Source: Dehalococcoidia bacterium
GTDB lineage: Bacteria > Chloroflexota > Dehalococcoidia > SM23-28-2
Direction: 5' to 3'
Assembly: GCA_022866185.1 (NCBI GenBank)
Contig: JALHUG010000066.1
Span: 1 to 7,463, forward strand
DNA length: 7,463 bases
In this document: in pieces, positions 1-5,894 of the stretch
How the letters are laid out: each line of letters opens with the position of its first letter
Numbering within the stretch: the stretch's first letter is position 1
Program-made: the position numbers and the translations under genes
The notes under the pieces: generated by a model
Seen by the model: the letters and a program-made list of their open reading frames with translations, nothing else
Database searches by the model: none
Told to the model about the DNA's origin: nothing

Positions 1-2
1 AC

Positions 3-956
3 ACCGAGAGCTGCGGCGTGGTGGTGTCTGTCAAGGAACAATCGTCGGACATCGCCGCCGCGGTGTGCACGCCCCTGGAGGTACGCGAGGGGCGGGAGAA
101 AGCCGAGGAGCTTGAACTGGGAGCCGGCGACCAGGGCATCATGCTGGGTTTCGCCTGCAACGAGACGCCGGAGCTGATGCCCCTGTCCATCTCTCTAGCC
201 CACAAGCTCTGCCGCCGCCTGGCCCAGGTGCGCAAGGACGAAACCATCCCCTATCTTCGCCCCGACGGCAAGTCCCAGGTGACGGTGGAGTACTCTTTCG
301 GCATACCCAGGCGGGTGAAGACACTGGTGGTCTCCAGCCAGCACGATGACGGCATCGAACTTGCCCGTCTCCAGGCCGATATCATGGAGCACGTGGTGTA
401 CCAGACCATCCCTGCCGAGTTTCTGAACAGCGAAACCGTCTATCTCATCAACCCCAGCGGCAGGTTCGTCATCGGTGGCCCCAGGGGCGATTCCGGCCTC
501 TCCGGCCGCAAGAACATCGTCGACACCTACGGCTCCAGCGGCCGCCACGGCGGTGGCTCCTACTCCGGCAAGGACCCCACCAAGGTCGACCGCTCCGGCT
601 CCTACGCCGCCCGCTACGTGGCCAAGAACATCGTCGCTGCTGGCCTAGCTGACCGGGCGGAGCTCGAGATCGCCTACGCCATTGGGGTCGCCCACCCCGT
701 CTCCGTCTCCTTGGAGACCTTCGGCACCCAGAAGGTCGACCACGAGCTCATCGATCGGCTGATCAGGAAGCACTTCGACCTGCGGCCGGCAGCGATAGTG
801 CGCGACCTCGACCTGCGGCGGCCCATCTATCGGGCCACGGCCTCCTATGGGCACTTCGGCCGCGAAGACATCGATGCCCCCTGGGAGAGGACGGACAAGG
901 CGGAGATCCTGCGGCAGGAGGCTGGCCTGCCCCTGCCCGAGGAGGCCCGTCGCTAG
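3..956 (+). CDS. metK: S-adenosylmethionine synthetase, partial (5' end missing)
   Basis: Methionine adenosyltransferase makes S-adenosylmethionine from methionine and ATP in the cytosol, releasing phosphate and pyrophosphate. The frame is open from the window edge (first whole codon at 3), so the gene starts outside; the GTG at 18 lies inside the conserved core and is not a start. About 317 codons are present. By comparison with the roughly 384-residue E. coli enzyme, some 80-90 N-terminal residues are missing, including the first ATP-binding His/Asp pair. Seen here: GAGDQG (Asp codon at 129), RPDGKSQVT (Lys at 270), the GGPRGDSGLSGRK loop (Asp at 489, Arg-Lys at 507-512) and RHGGGSYSGKDPTKVDRS (Lys at 570, Lys at 582, Asp at 588). 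These match the catalytic Asp, Lys and Arg residues known in the family. The end, HFGRED-PWE-TDKA, is also typical. It is the first gene of a tight plus-strand string. No defect is visible. Confidence 0.97.
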   Translation, partial: TESCGVVVSVKEQSSDIAAAVCTPLEVREGREKAEELELGAGDQGIMLGFACNETPELMPLSISLAHKLCRRLAQVRKDETIPYLRPDGKSQVTVEYSFGIPRRVKTLVVSSQHDDGIELARLQADIMEHVVYQTIPAEFLNSETVYLINPSGRFVIGGPRGDSGLSGRKNIVDTYGSSGRHGGGSYSGKDPTKVDRSGSYAARYVAKNIVAAGLADRAELEIAYAIGVAHPVSVSLETFGTQKVDHELIDRLIRKHFDLRPAAIVRDLDLRRPIYRATASYGHFGREDIDAPWERTDKAEILRQEAGLPLPEEARR

Positions 957-960
957 ACCC

Positions 961-1674
961 ATGTACGCCCTGGTTCTCGCTGGCGGCAAGGGCGAGCGGC
1001 TGCGCCCTCTCACCGAGGATCGGCCCAAGCCGATGATCCTTCTGGCAGGCAGGCCAATCCTCGAATACCACCTGGCCTGGCTGCGGGACAACGGCGTCAG
1101 CCACGTCCTCCTCCTCTGCGGCTACCGGGCGGATGTGATCCGGGGCTACTTTGGCGATGGCCGCGCCTGGGGCCTGACCATCGACTACTCGCTGGAGGAG
1201 CAGCCGCTGGGACGAGGCGGCGCCTTCAAGCTCGCCTTCGCGCGCGTGCCGGAGAGCGAAGAGTTGATCATTGGCACCAACGGCGACGTTCTCTCCAACC
1301 AGCCCTTGGCCCCCATCCTGCGCACCCATCGCGCCTCCGGAGCGGTGGCCACCGTCATGCTGACCCGCTTCGTCAGCCCTTACGGCATTGTGCGGGTGGC
1401 CCGCGATGGGCGCATCCGCCGCTTCGAGGAGAAGCCGCGCCTCCCCCACTGGATCAACGCTGGCCTCTACGTCCTCTCCCGCCCCTTCTTCGACCTCTTG
1501 CCGGACGTGGGCGACCACGAGGACACCGCCTTCCCCCTGCTGGCCGAGAGGGGACAGTTGCGGGCCTTCCACAGCCGCGCTTATTGGCGCTCCATCGATA
1601 CCGTGAAGGACATGACGGAGGCGGCCCGGGAGGCAGCCTTTTTCGCCCCGGCAGCGGCGGGGCCAACCCGCTAG
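961..1674 (+). CDS. Sugar-1-phosphate nucleotidyltransferase (NDP-sugar pyrophosphorylase)
   Basis: This 237-residue protein of the nucleotidyltransferase (GT-A-like Rossmann) family should join a hexose-1-phosphate to an NTP, giving an NDP-sugar and pyrophosphate. The N-terminal signature is clear: LAGGKGERLRPLT (residues 6-18) followed by RPKPM (21-25), which binds the nucleotide phosphates. Further marks are EQPLGRGGAFKLA (80-92), NGD (107-109, probable metal-binding Asp), FEEKP (155-159), NAGLYVLS (166-173) and YWRSIDT (208-214, second metal Asp). The short length means only the catalytic domain is present; there is no C-terminal left-handed beta-helix as in GlmU-type or many GDP-mannose enzymes. 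I chose ATG 961 because the conserved fold begins there, although the frame is open to 847 inside metK. It lies 4 bases after the metK stop; AGGAGG at 940-945 is rather distant (15 bases). Sugar and nucleotide cannot be read from sequence. The neighbours suggest mannose-1-P or glucose-1-P. Confidence 0.9.
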   Translation: MYALVLAGGKGERLRPLTEDRPKPMILLAGRPILEYHLAWLRDNGVSHVLLLCGYRADVIRGYFGDGRAWGLTIDYSLEEQPLGRGGAFKLAFARVPESEELIIGTNGDVLSNQPLAPILRTHRASGAVATVMLTRFVSPYGIVRVARDGRIRRFEEKPRLPHWINAGLYVLSRPFFDLLPDVGDHEDTAFPLLAERGQLRAFHSRAYWRSIDTVKDMTEAAREAAFFAPAAAGPTR

Positions 1675-1681
1675 GAAAGGG
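1673..1681 (+). promoter_or_regulatory. Ribosome binding site of the phosphohexomutase
   Basis: The purine run AGGAAAGGG overlaps the stop codon of the preceding nucleotidyltransferase. It lies 9 bases before ATG 1691 and 6 bases before the in-frame GTG at 1688, so spacing favours ATG 1691 slightly. The overlap with the stop suggests translational coupling. Confidence 0.6.
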
Positions 1682-1690
1682 CTTTCAGTG

Positions 1691-3115
1691 ATGACAACCG
1701 AGATCAAGTTCGGCACCGACGGCTGGCGGGCGATCATCGCCGAGGACTTCACCTTCCCCAACGTGCGGGCCTGCGCCCAGAGCGTCGCCCTCTACCTGAA
1801 GGAGGCGAAACTGGCCGAGCGAGGGCTGGTAATCGGCTACGACACCCGCTTCGCCTCCGAGGACTTCGCCGCCGCCGTGGCCGAGGTGGTGGCCGCCAAC
1901 GGGATCCACGTTTACCTCTGCGACTCGCCCATCTCCACGCCGGTAGTCAGCCACGCCCTACTCCAGAGGAAGGCCGGCGGGGCAGTGATCATCACCGCCA
2001 GCCACAACCCCGCCCGCTGGTCGGGCTTCAAGTACAAGCCCGAGTACGCCAGCAGCGCCTCGCCCGAGGTCATCGCCCGCATCGAGGCGCGCCTGCCGGC
2101 CATCCTGGCCGCCGCTGTGCCCCGGCTGCCCCTGTCGGAAGCCCAGGAGCGGGGCCTGGTGGAGCTCGTCAGCCCGCGTCAGTCCTACATGGAGCACGTG
2201 GGCGAGCTGGTCGACCTGGAGGCCTTGCGAGCCGCCGGCCTGCGCGTGGTCATCGACTCCATGTACGGGGCAGCCGCCGGCTGGTTGCCTCAGCTCCTGG
2301 CCGGCGGGGCCACCCAGGTGCAGGAGCTGCACGGCGAGCGCAATCCCCTGTTCCCCGGCCTTCAGCCGGAGCCCATCACCCGCCACCTGGGCGCGCTCAT
2401 CGATGCCGTCAGGGCTACGGGCGCCGACGTGGGCCTGGCCACCGACGGCGACGGCGACCGCGTGGGCGTCATCGACGAGAGGGGGGAGTTCGTCAACCAG
2501 CACCAGGTGTTCGCGCTCCTGGCCTACTACCTGCTGGAGGTGCGCGGCCAGCGCGGGCCCATGGTCAAGTCGCTGACCAGCACCAGCATGATCTATCGCC
2601 TGGGCGAGCTGTACAACGTCCCCGTGTACGAGACGCCGGTCGGCTTCAAGTTCCTGGGGCCCAAGATGATCGCTGAGAACGCCCTCATAGCCGGCGAGGA
2701 GAGTGGCGGCTTCGCCTTCCGCCATCACCCGCCCGACCGCGACGGCATCCTCTCCTCCCTCTACTTCCTGGACCTCATGGCCCGCCGCGGCCGCCGCCCT
2801 TCCGAGCTGCTGGCCGAGCTGTTCGCCAAGGTGGGGCCCCACTACTACGACCGCATCGACATTCCCCTGGCGTCAGAGCAGAAGGCGGGGCTAATGGCCC
2901 GCCTATCGGACGCCCGGCCCCAGCGGCTGGCCGGCTTGAGGGTGACCGAAAAGGACACCACCGACGGCTTTCGCTTCCATCTGGAGGGTGGAGGATGGCT
3001 GCTCCTCCGCTTCTCGGGCACCGAGCCCCTGCTGCGCATCTATACAGAGGTGCAAGACCAAAGCCTGGTGCAGAAGCTTCTAGCGGCCGGAAAGGAACTG
3101 GTGGGCCTGCCCTGA
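1691..3115 (+). CDS. Phosphoglucomutase/phosphomannomutase family protein (alpha-D-phosphohexomutase)
   Basis: This 474-residue enzyme of the alpha-D-phosphohexomutase superfamily moves phosphate between C6 and C1 of a hexose through a phosphoserine. All four family motifs are present in order: TASHNP (102-107, catalytic Ser104, codon at 2000-2002), DGDGDR (252-257, Mg2+ binding), GEESGGF (335-341, sugar recognition) and RFSGTEP (440-446, phosphate-binding loop of domain 4). The FGTDGWR start is typical of bacterial PGM/PMM proteins. The GEESGGF loop fits glucose or mannose phosphates better than the glucosamine phosphates used by GlmM, but substrate choice cannot be settled by eye. ATG 1691 has a good upstream purine run; the adjacent GTG 1688 would add one residue. 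It sits between a nucleotidyltransferase and a phosphoglucose/phosphomannose isomerase, which fits conversion of hexose-6-P to hexose-1-P. Its TGA stop lies inside a repeat-like motif at 3110-3129. Confidence 0.94.
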   Translation: MTTEIKFGTDGWRAIIAEDFTFPNVRACAQSVALYLKEAKLAERGLVIGYDTRFASEDFAAAVAEVVAANGIHVYLCDSPISTPVVSHALLQRKAGGAVIITASHNPARWSGFKYKPEYASSASPEVIARIEARLPAILAAAVPRLPLSEAQERGLVELVSPRQSYMEHVGELVDLEALRAAGLRVVIDSMYGAAAGWLPQLLAGGATQVQELHGERNPLFPGLQPEPITRHLGALIDAVRATGADVGLATDGDGDRVGVIDERGEFVNQHQVFALLAYYLLEVRGQRGPMVKSLTSTSMIYRLGELYNVPVYETPVGFKFLGPKMIAENALIAGEESGGFAFRHHPPDRDGILSSLYFLDLMARRGRRPSELLAELFAKVGPHYYDRIDIPLASEQKAGLMARLSDARPQRLAGLRVTEKDTTDGFRFHLEGGGWLLLRFSGTEPLLRIYTEVQDQSLVQKLLAAGKELVGLP

Positions 3116-3129
3116 GCCTGCCGAAGGAG
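3110..3129 (+). repeat. Dispersed-repeat-like motif overlapping a stop codon and a ribosome binding site
   Basis: The string CCCTGAGCCTGCCGAAGGAG closely resembles a short motif, CCTGAGCCTGTCGAAGGA, that I recall as a frequent interspersed element in several GC-rich bacteria, including Chloroflexota. It differs by one base (C for T) across the shared core. The TGA at 3113-3115 is the phosphohexomutase stop, and AAGGAG at 3124-3129 is the Shine-Dalgarno of the next gene. I see no second full copy in this window. The assignment rests on memory of the motif. Confidence 0.5.
3124..3129 (+). promoter_or_regulatory. Ribosome binding site of the phosphoglucose/phosphomannose isomerase
   Basis: AAGGAG lies 8 bases before ATG 3138. 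It is the best-matched Shine-Dalgarno in the window and fixes the start of the isomerase. It forms the right end of the repeat-like motif at 3110-3129. Confidence 0.8.
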
Positions 3130-3137
3130 TTATAGCC

Positions 3138-4199
3138 ATGAGCGTGCTGGACGACCTCGCCGCCTACCAGAGGATCGACCCCGACGGGATGATGGCCCGC
3201 ATCCGCGACCTGCCCCGCCAGTGTCGCGCTGCCTGGCAGGAGGCCCAGGCTCTGGAGCTGCCAGACGACTATCGCGACATCGACAAGGTGGTCATCCTGG
3301 GCATGGGCGGCTCAGCCATCGCCGGCGACTTCCTGAGCTCGCTGGTGGCCGTGGAGAGCCCCGTCCCTGTCTTCAGCCATCGCAACTACGCGCTGCCCCT
3401 CCTGGTGGACGACAGGACGCTCCTGATAGCATCCAGCTACAGCGGCAACACCGAGGAAGTGCTCTCGTCCTTCGGCCAGGGCCTCGCCACTGCGGCCAAG
3501 AAGGTGGTCATCACCGGCGGGGGCAAGATGCTGGCCATCGCTCGCGCCAAAGATATCCCCGCCTTCGTCTTCGACTACCCGGCGAAGCCGCGCGCCGCCC
3601 TGGGCTATAGCTTCATGCCCCTCCTGACCATCGCCCAGAAGGTGGGGATAGTGGCCGACAAGAGCGCGGACGTGGACGAGGCCGTCGCCGTCATGGAGGG
3701 CCTGGCAGCGCGCATCGACGAGACTGTGCCGCTCGCCCGCAACCCTGCCAAGCAGCTCGCTCAGAAGCTGCACCAGCGGCTGCCCGTAGTCTACGGGGCG
3801 GGCATCCTGACACCGGTGGCCCGCCGCTGGAAGGGCCAGCTCAACGAGACCAGCAAGATGTGGTGCTTCTACGAGGAGCTGCCCGAGGCCAATCACAACG
3901 CCCTGGTCGGCTATGGCCTGCCCAAGGAGATAGCAGCCAAGGCCCTGGTGATCTTCTTGAGGGCGCCCTCTCTCCACCCGCGCATCCTCCTGCGCTACGA
4001 CCTCACCCAAAAAGCTCTGGCGGAGGCAGGCGGGCAGAGCACGATGGTCGACGCCGAGGGGAAGAGCCCCCTGGCCCAGATGATGAGCGCCACGCTGCAT
4101 GGCGACTGGGTGAGCCTGTACCTGGCGATTCTGAACGGGGTAGCGCCTGCCCCCACTCCGCCCATCGACACGCTGAAGGAGCGGCTGGCCGGCCGCTAG
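3138..4199 (+). CDS. Bifunctional phosphoglucose/phosphomannose isomerase
   Basis: This 353-residue SIS-domain protein belongs to the PGI/PMI family first characterised in archaea. It interconverts fructose-6-P with both glucose-6-P and mannose-6-P. Seen in order: GMGGSAIAGD (55-64) and SYSGNTEE (100-107), the SIS phosphate-binding loops; PRAALGY (151-157), whose Arg152 matches the family's active-site Arg; NETSK with Glu237 and EANHN with His253; and IDTLKERL near the C-terminus with Lys347. The 16-residue spacing from Glu237 to His253 equals that of Glu203 and His219 in the Pyrobaculum enzyme. The family is distinct from classical Pgi and from zinc-dependent ManA. A strong Shine-Dalgarno (3124-3129) sets the start. 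The gene follows the phosphohexomutase by 22 bases and ends on a CTAG shared with rpsI on the other strand. Dual activity is inferred from the family. Confidence 0.93.
   Translation: MSVLDDLAAYQRIDPDGMMARIRDLPRQCRAAWQEAQALELPDDYRDIDKVVILGMGGSAIAGDFLSSLVAVESPVPVFSHRNYALPLLVDDRTLLIASSYSGNTEEVLSSFGQGLATAAKKVVITGGGKMLAIARAKDIPAFVFDYPAKPRAALGYSFMPLLTIAQKVGIVADKSADVDEAVAVMEGLAARIDETVPLARNPAKQLAQKLHQRLPVVYGAGILTPVARRWKGQLNETSKMWCFYEELPEANHNALVGYGLPKEIAAKALVIFLRAPSLHPRILLRYDLTQKALAEAGGQSTMVDAEGKSPLAQMMSATLHGDWVSLYLAILNGVAPAPTPPIDTLKERLAGR
4180..4197. other. Inverted repeat over the convergent stop codons
   Basis: AGCGGC (4180-4185) pairs with GCCGCT (4192-4197) around a 6-base loop, at the very end of the isomerase gene and touching the rpsI stop. 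There is no T-run on either side, so it is not a standard intrinsic terminator. It may simply reflect GC-rich coding sequence. Confidence 0.3.
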
Positions 4200-4609
4200 C
4201 GCTTGGTGTACTGAGGCGCCTTGCGGGCTCGCTTGAGCCCGTACTTCTTGCGCTCCTTGACCCGCGAGTCGCGGGTGAGGAGACCGGCCTTGCGGAGGGT
4301 GGGCTTGTAGTGCTCGTCGGCGGCCACCAGCGCCCGTGCAATGCCGTGAGCGACGGCCCCAGCCCAGCCGGTGGTGCCGCCGCCTTCTATCTTCACCTGG
4401 ACGTTGAACTTGTCCAGGGTCTCGGTCAGAAGCAGCGGCTGCCGGACGATGGACTGGTAGACCGGCCGGTTGAACACCTCCAGGAAGGGCCTGCCATTAA
4501 TGACGATGGTGCCTGTGCCTGGGTACAGCCGCACCCTGGCCACCGCCGTCTTGCGCCGACCCGTCCCGTAGTAGTAGTGCTGCCCCTCGATGACCTGCTC
4601 TTCGACCAC
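4196..4609 (-). CDS. rpsI: 30S ribosomal protein S9
   Basis: S9 is a primary component of the small ribosomal subunit; its C-terminal tail reaches the P-site tRNA. The 137-residue product starts its conserved part at GTGRRKTAVARV (residues 16-27), continues with INGRP (37-41) and GGGTTGWAGAVAHGIARAL (76-94), and ends with TRDSR (112-116), ERKKYG (118-123) and KAPQYTKR, the hallmark basic tail ending in Arg. Length is usual for the family with a slightly long N-terminus. The start is GTG at 4609, preceded on the minus strand by GAAGG about 9 bases upstream, in a 14-base gap after the rplM stop. rplM followed by rpsI is the conserved bacterial order. The stop overlaps the stop of the convergent isomerase gene by shared CTAG at 4196-4199, so rpsI is the last gene of this string. 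Confidence 0.97.
   Translation of the reverse strand: MVEEQVIEGQHYYYGTGRRKTAVARVRLYPGTGTIVINGRPFLEVFNRPVYQSIVRQPLLLTETLDKFNVQVKIEGGGTTGWAGAVAHGIARALVAADEHYKPTLRKAGLLTRDSRVKERKKYGLKRARKAPQYTKR
4223..4242 (+). terminator. Possible hairpin terminator of the plus-strand string, inside antisense rpsI
   Basis: CGGGCTC (4224-4230) and GAGCCCG (4235-4241) form a 7-bp GC-rich stem closed by a GCTT loop, extended by a G-T pair. It starts 24 bases after the isomerase stop and is followed on the plus strand by ACTTCTTG, which is pyrimidine-rich but not a true T-run. The same bases encode conserved basic residues of S9, so the pairing may be incidental. Confidence 0.3.
4260..4276. other. Perfect 7-bp hairpin within rpsI
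   Basis: ACCCGCG (4260-4266) and CGCGGGT (4270-4276) are exact inverted repeats around the 3-base loop AGT. It is the second hairpin within 80 bases downstream of the isomerase stop. It falls on the codons for the conserved S9 motif TRDSR, so codon choice in GC-rich DNA could explain it. Confidence 0.3.
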
Positions 4610-4623
4610 TTTCCTTCGCCTTC

Positions 4624-5091
4624 CTAGCCGGAAGCTGCCTCGCCAGGCACCTCTTGCCTCTTCTGGCTGCCCTTCACCTGGGCCTCGTGGGGATGGTCTG
4701 GCCCAGCATAGACCTTGAGATTGCCCAGCTGCTTTCGCCCCAGCCGATTGTGGGGGAGCATGCCTCGCACCGCCATCTCGATGACCCGCGTGGGCTTGGT
4801 GGCCATCAGCTCGCCCAGGGTGACGCTCTTCAGCCCGCCGGGGTAGCCGGAGTGGCGGTAGTAGACCTTATCGCGCAGCTTCTTGCCGCTGACCCGCACG
4901 CGGGCGGCGTTGACCACGATGACGCTGTCGCCCATATCGAGATGAGGCGAATAGGTGGGCTTGTGCTTGCCCCGCAGAAGGCGGGCTATGCGCGTTGCCA
5001 GACGCCCCAGGGTCTGGTCGGCCGCATCTATCACCAGCCAGTCGCGGGTGATATCGCCGCCCTTAAGACTAAAGGTCCGCATCCTCTTCAT
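4624..5091 (-). CDS. rplM: 50S ribosomal protein L13
   Basis: L13 is an early-assembling protein of the large ribosomal subunit that binds 23S rRNA. The 155-residue product shows the family path: DWLVIDAADQTLGRLAT near the N-terminus, RGKHKPTYSPHLDMGDSV, VNAARVRVSGKK, the HSGYPGG turn with the KS and T that follow, MAVRGMLPHNRLGR, and LKVYAGPDHPHEAQ near the end. About a dozen residues beyond the HPHEAQ motif make it a little longer than the usual 142-148. I chose ATG 5091 because GGAAG lies 5 bases upstream on the minus strand. Upstream in-frame GTGs at 5097 and 5103 lack such a site, and the ATG at 5082 has AAGAGG directly against it. The start lies inside the 3' end of truA, so translation is probably coupled. 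rpsI follows 14 bases later. Confidence 0.96.
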   Translation of the reverse strand: MKRMRTFSLKGGDITRDWLVIDAADQTLGRLATRIARLLRGKHKPTYSPHLDMGDSVIVVNAARVRVSGKKLRDKVYYRHSGYPGGLKSVTLGELMATKPTRVIEMAVRGMLPHNRLGRKQLGNLKVYAGPDHPHEAQVKGSQKRQEVPGEAASG

Positions 5092-5866
5092 GTCCACTTC
5101 CACTCAAATCATCATACTCCACAGCCATCAGACAGAGCCCCCGCGGCGGCGCCGCCTGCGTCGCTGCCCCTCTCTGGGCCGACGCCAGCAGCCGGCGGAA
5201 GTCCTCCACCGTCTGCTTACCCAGGCCCACCTGCACCAGCGCCCCCGCCGTCCGCCGCACCTGCTGCGACAGGAAGGAGTTGGCTTCGATGTCGAACATC
5301 ACCCAGGAGCGGCGGCGACTCACCTCAGCCCTGTGCACCGTTCGCACCGTCCTACCGGGAGCAGACGGCGCAGCAAAGGCGGCCAGATCGTGCTCGCCCA
5401 CAAGGTGCTGGGCTGCATCCTGCATCGCCTCTACGTCCAGGGGCTGGGCAACGTGCCAGCAGTAGCCCCTGCGAAGGGCTGGCCGCTGCCGCCCGTTGCA
5501 GATGAGGTAGCGATACCAGCGCCTCTTGGCCTGGCGGCGCACCTGAAAGCTCAGCGGCACCTGACGGGCCGAACGCACGGCGATGTCCGGCGGAAGATGG
5601 GCGTTCAAGGCCCGCACGAACACCTCCGCCTCGTAGGGCGCGCGCGTCCGAAAGGAAGCTACCTGCCCCTTGGCGTGGACACCGGCATCGGTGCGACCGG
5701 CCAGCGCCAGCCTCGTTCGTTCGCCTGTTAGCTTGTTCAGGGCTTTCTCCAACTCTCCCTGGATGGTAGGAGCGTTCTTCTGATACTGAGAGCCAGCGTA
5801 GGCCGTTCCGTCATACTCCACCACCAAGGCAATTCTCCGAAAGGACTTTTCTTCCTCGCCCACCAC
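5069..5866 (-). CDS. truA: tRNA pseudouridine(38-40) synthase TruA
   Basis: TruA isomerises uridines 38-40 of the tRNA anticodon stem-loop to pseudouridine. The 265-residue reading shows IALVVEYDGTAYAG (12-25), TIQGELE (34-40), and the catalytic loop GRTDAGVHAKGQV (57-69) with catalytic Asp60. The second half carries RYLI (residues about 110), a domain-2 core with FDIEANSFLSQQVRRTAGAL, and ends in the usual LCLMAVEYDD. The family's W or F after YDGT..G is Ser here (GSQYQ). The start is uncertain. The frame stays open to 5956, but that part lies inside rplQ and is arginine/tryptophan-rich shadow. GTG 5866 has GGCGGG 8 bases upstream; GTG 5863 is an alternative. Twelve extra C-terminal residues follow the usual end because the stop lies 23 bases inside rplM. 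truA between rplQ and rplM is a known bacterial arrangement. Confidence 0.93.
   Translation of the reverse strand: MVGEEEKSFRRIALVVEYDGTAYAGSQYQKNAPTIQGELEKALNKLTGERTRLALAGRTDAGVHAKGQVASFRTRAPYEAEVFVRALNAHLPPDIAVRSARQVPLSFQVRRQAKRRWYRYLICNGRQRPALRRGYCWHVAQPLDVEAMQDAAQHLVGEHDLAAFAAPSAPGRTVRTVHRAEVSRRRSWVMFDIEANSFLSQQVRRTAGALVQVGLGKQTVEDFRRLLASAQRGAATQAAPPRGLCLMAVEYDDLSGSGHEEDADL
5097..5101 (-). promoter_or_regulatory. Ribosome binding site of rplM, inside truA
   Basis: On the minus strand GGAAG lies 5 bases before ATG 5091 and decides that start over the upstream GTG codons. It lies within the last codons of truA. Confidence 0.55.
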
Positions 5867-5894
5867 GATGACAACCCGCCACCCGGCCGACCTC

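Noticed and set aside
18..20. GTG 18 as the metK start
   Set aside because: The frame is open to the window edge and the residues before and after GTG 18 match the interior of MetK. The N-terminal substrate-binding part must lie upstream of the window.
847..960. Upstream extension of the nucleotidyltransferase to ATG 847
   Set aside because: The 38 extra residues are arginine- and proline-rich and lie in a second frame inside metK. The family's fold begins at MYALVLAGG from ATG 961.
763..1761. Long minus-strand open frame (332 codons) opposite metK and the nucleotidyltransferase
   Set aside because: It is antisense to two genes with clear family motifs. Its translation is rich in Gly, Ala, Arg and Val with no recognisable domain, as expected from GC-rich third positions.
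1958..2842. Minus-strand open frame of 294 codons opposite the phosphohexomutase
   Set aside because: It is the shadow of a well-supported gene. The translation is low in information (Gly, Val, His, Gln runs), with no ribosome binding site or family motif seen.
3312..4100. Minus-strand open frame of 262 codons opposite the isomerase
   Set aside because: It is antisense to the PGI/PMI gene, whose catalytic residues are intact, and it shows no domain of its own.
4654..5731. Plus-strand open frames (283 and 258 codons) across rplM and truA
   Set aside because: They overlap each other and are antisense to rplM and truA. They are proline-, arginine- and alanine-rich with no motif, so they are compositional shadows.
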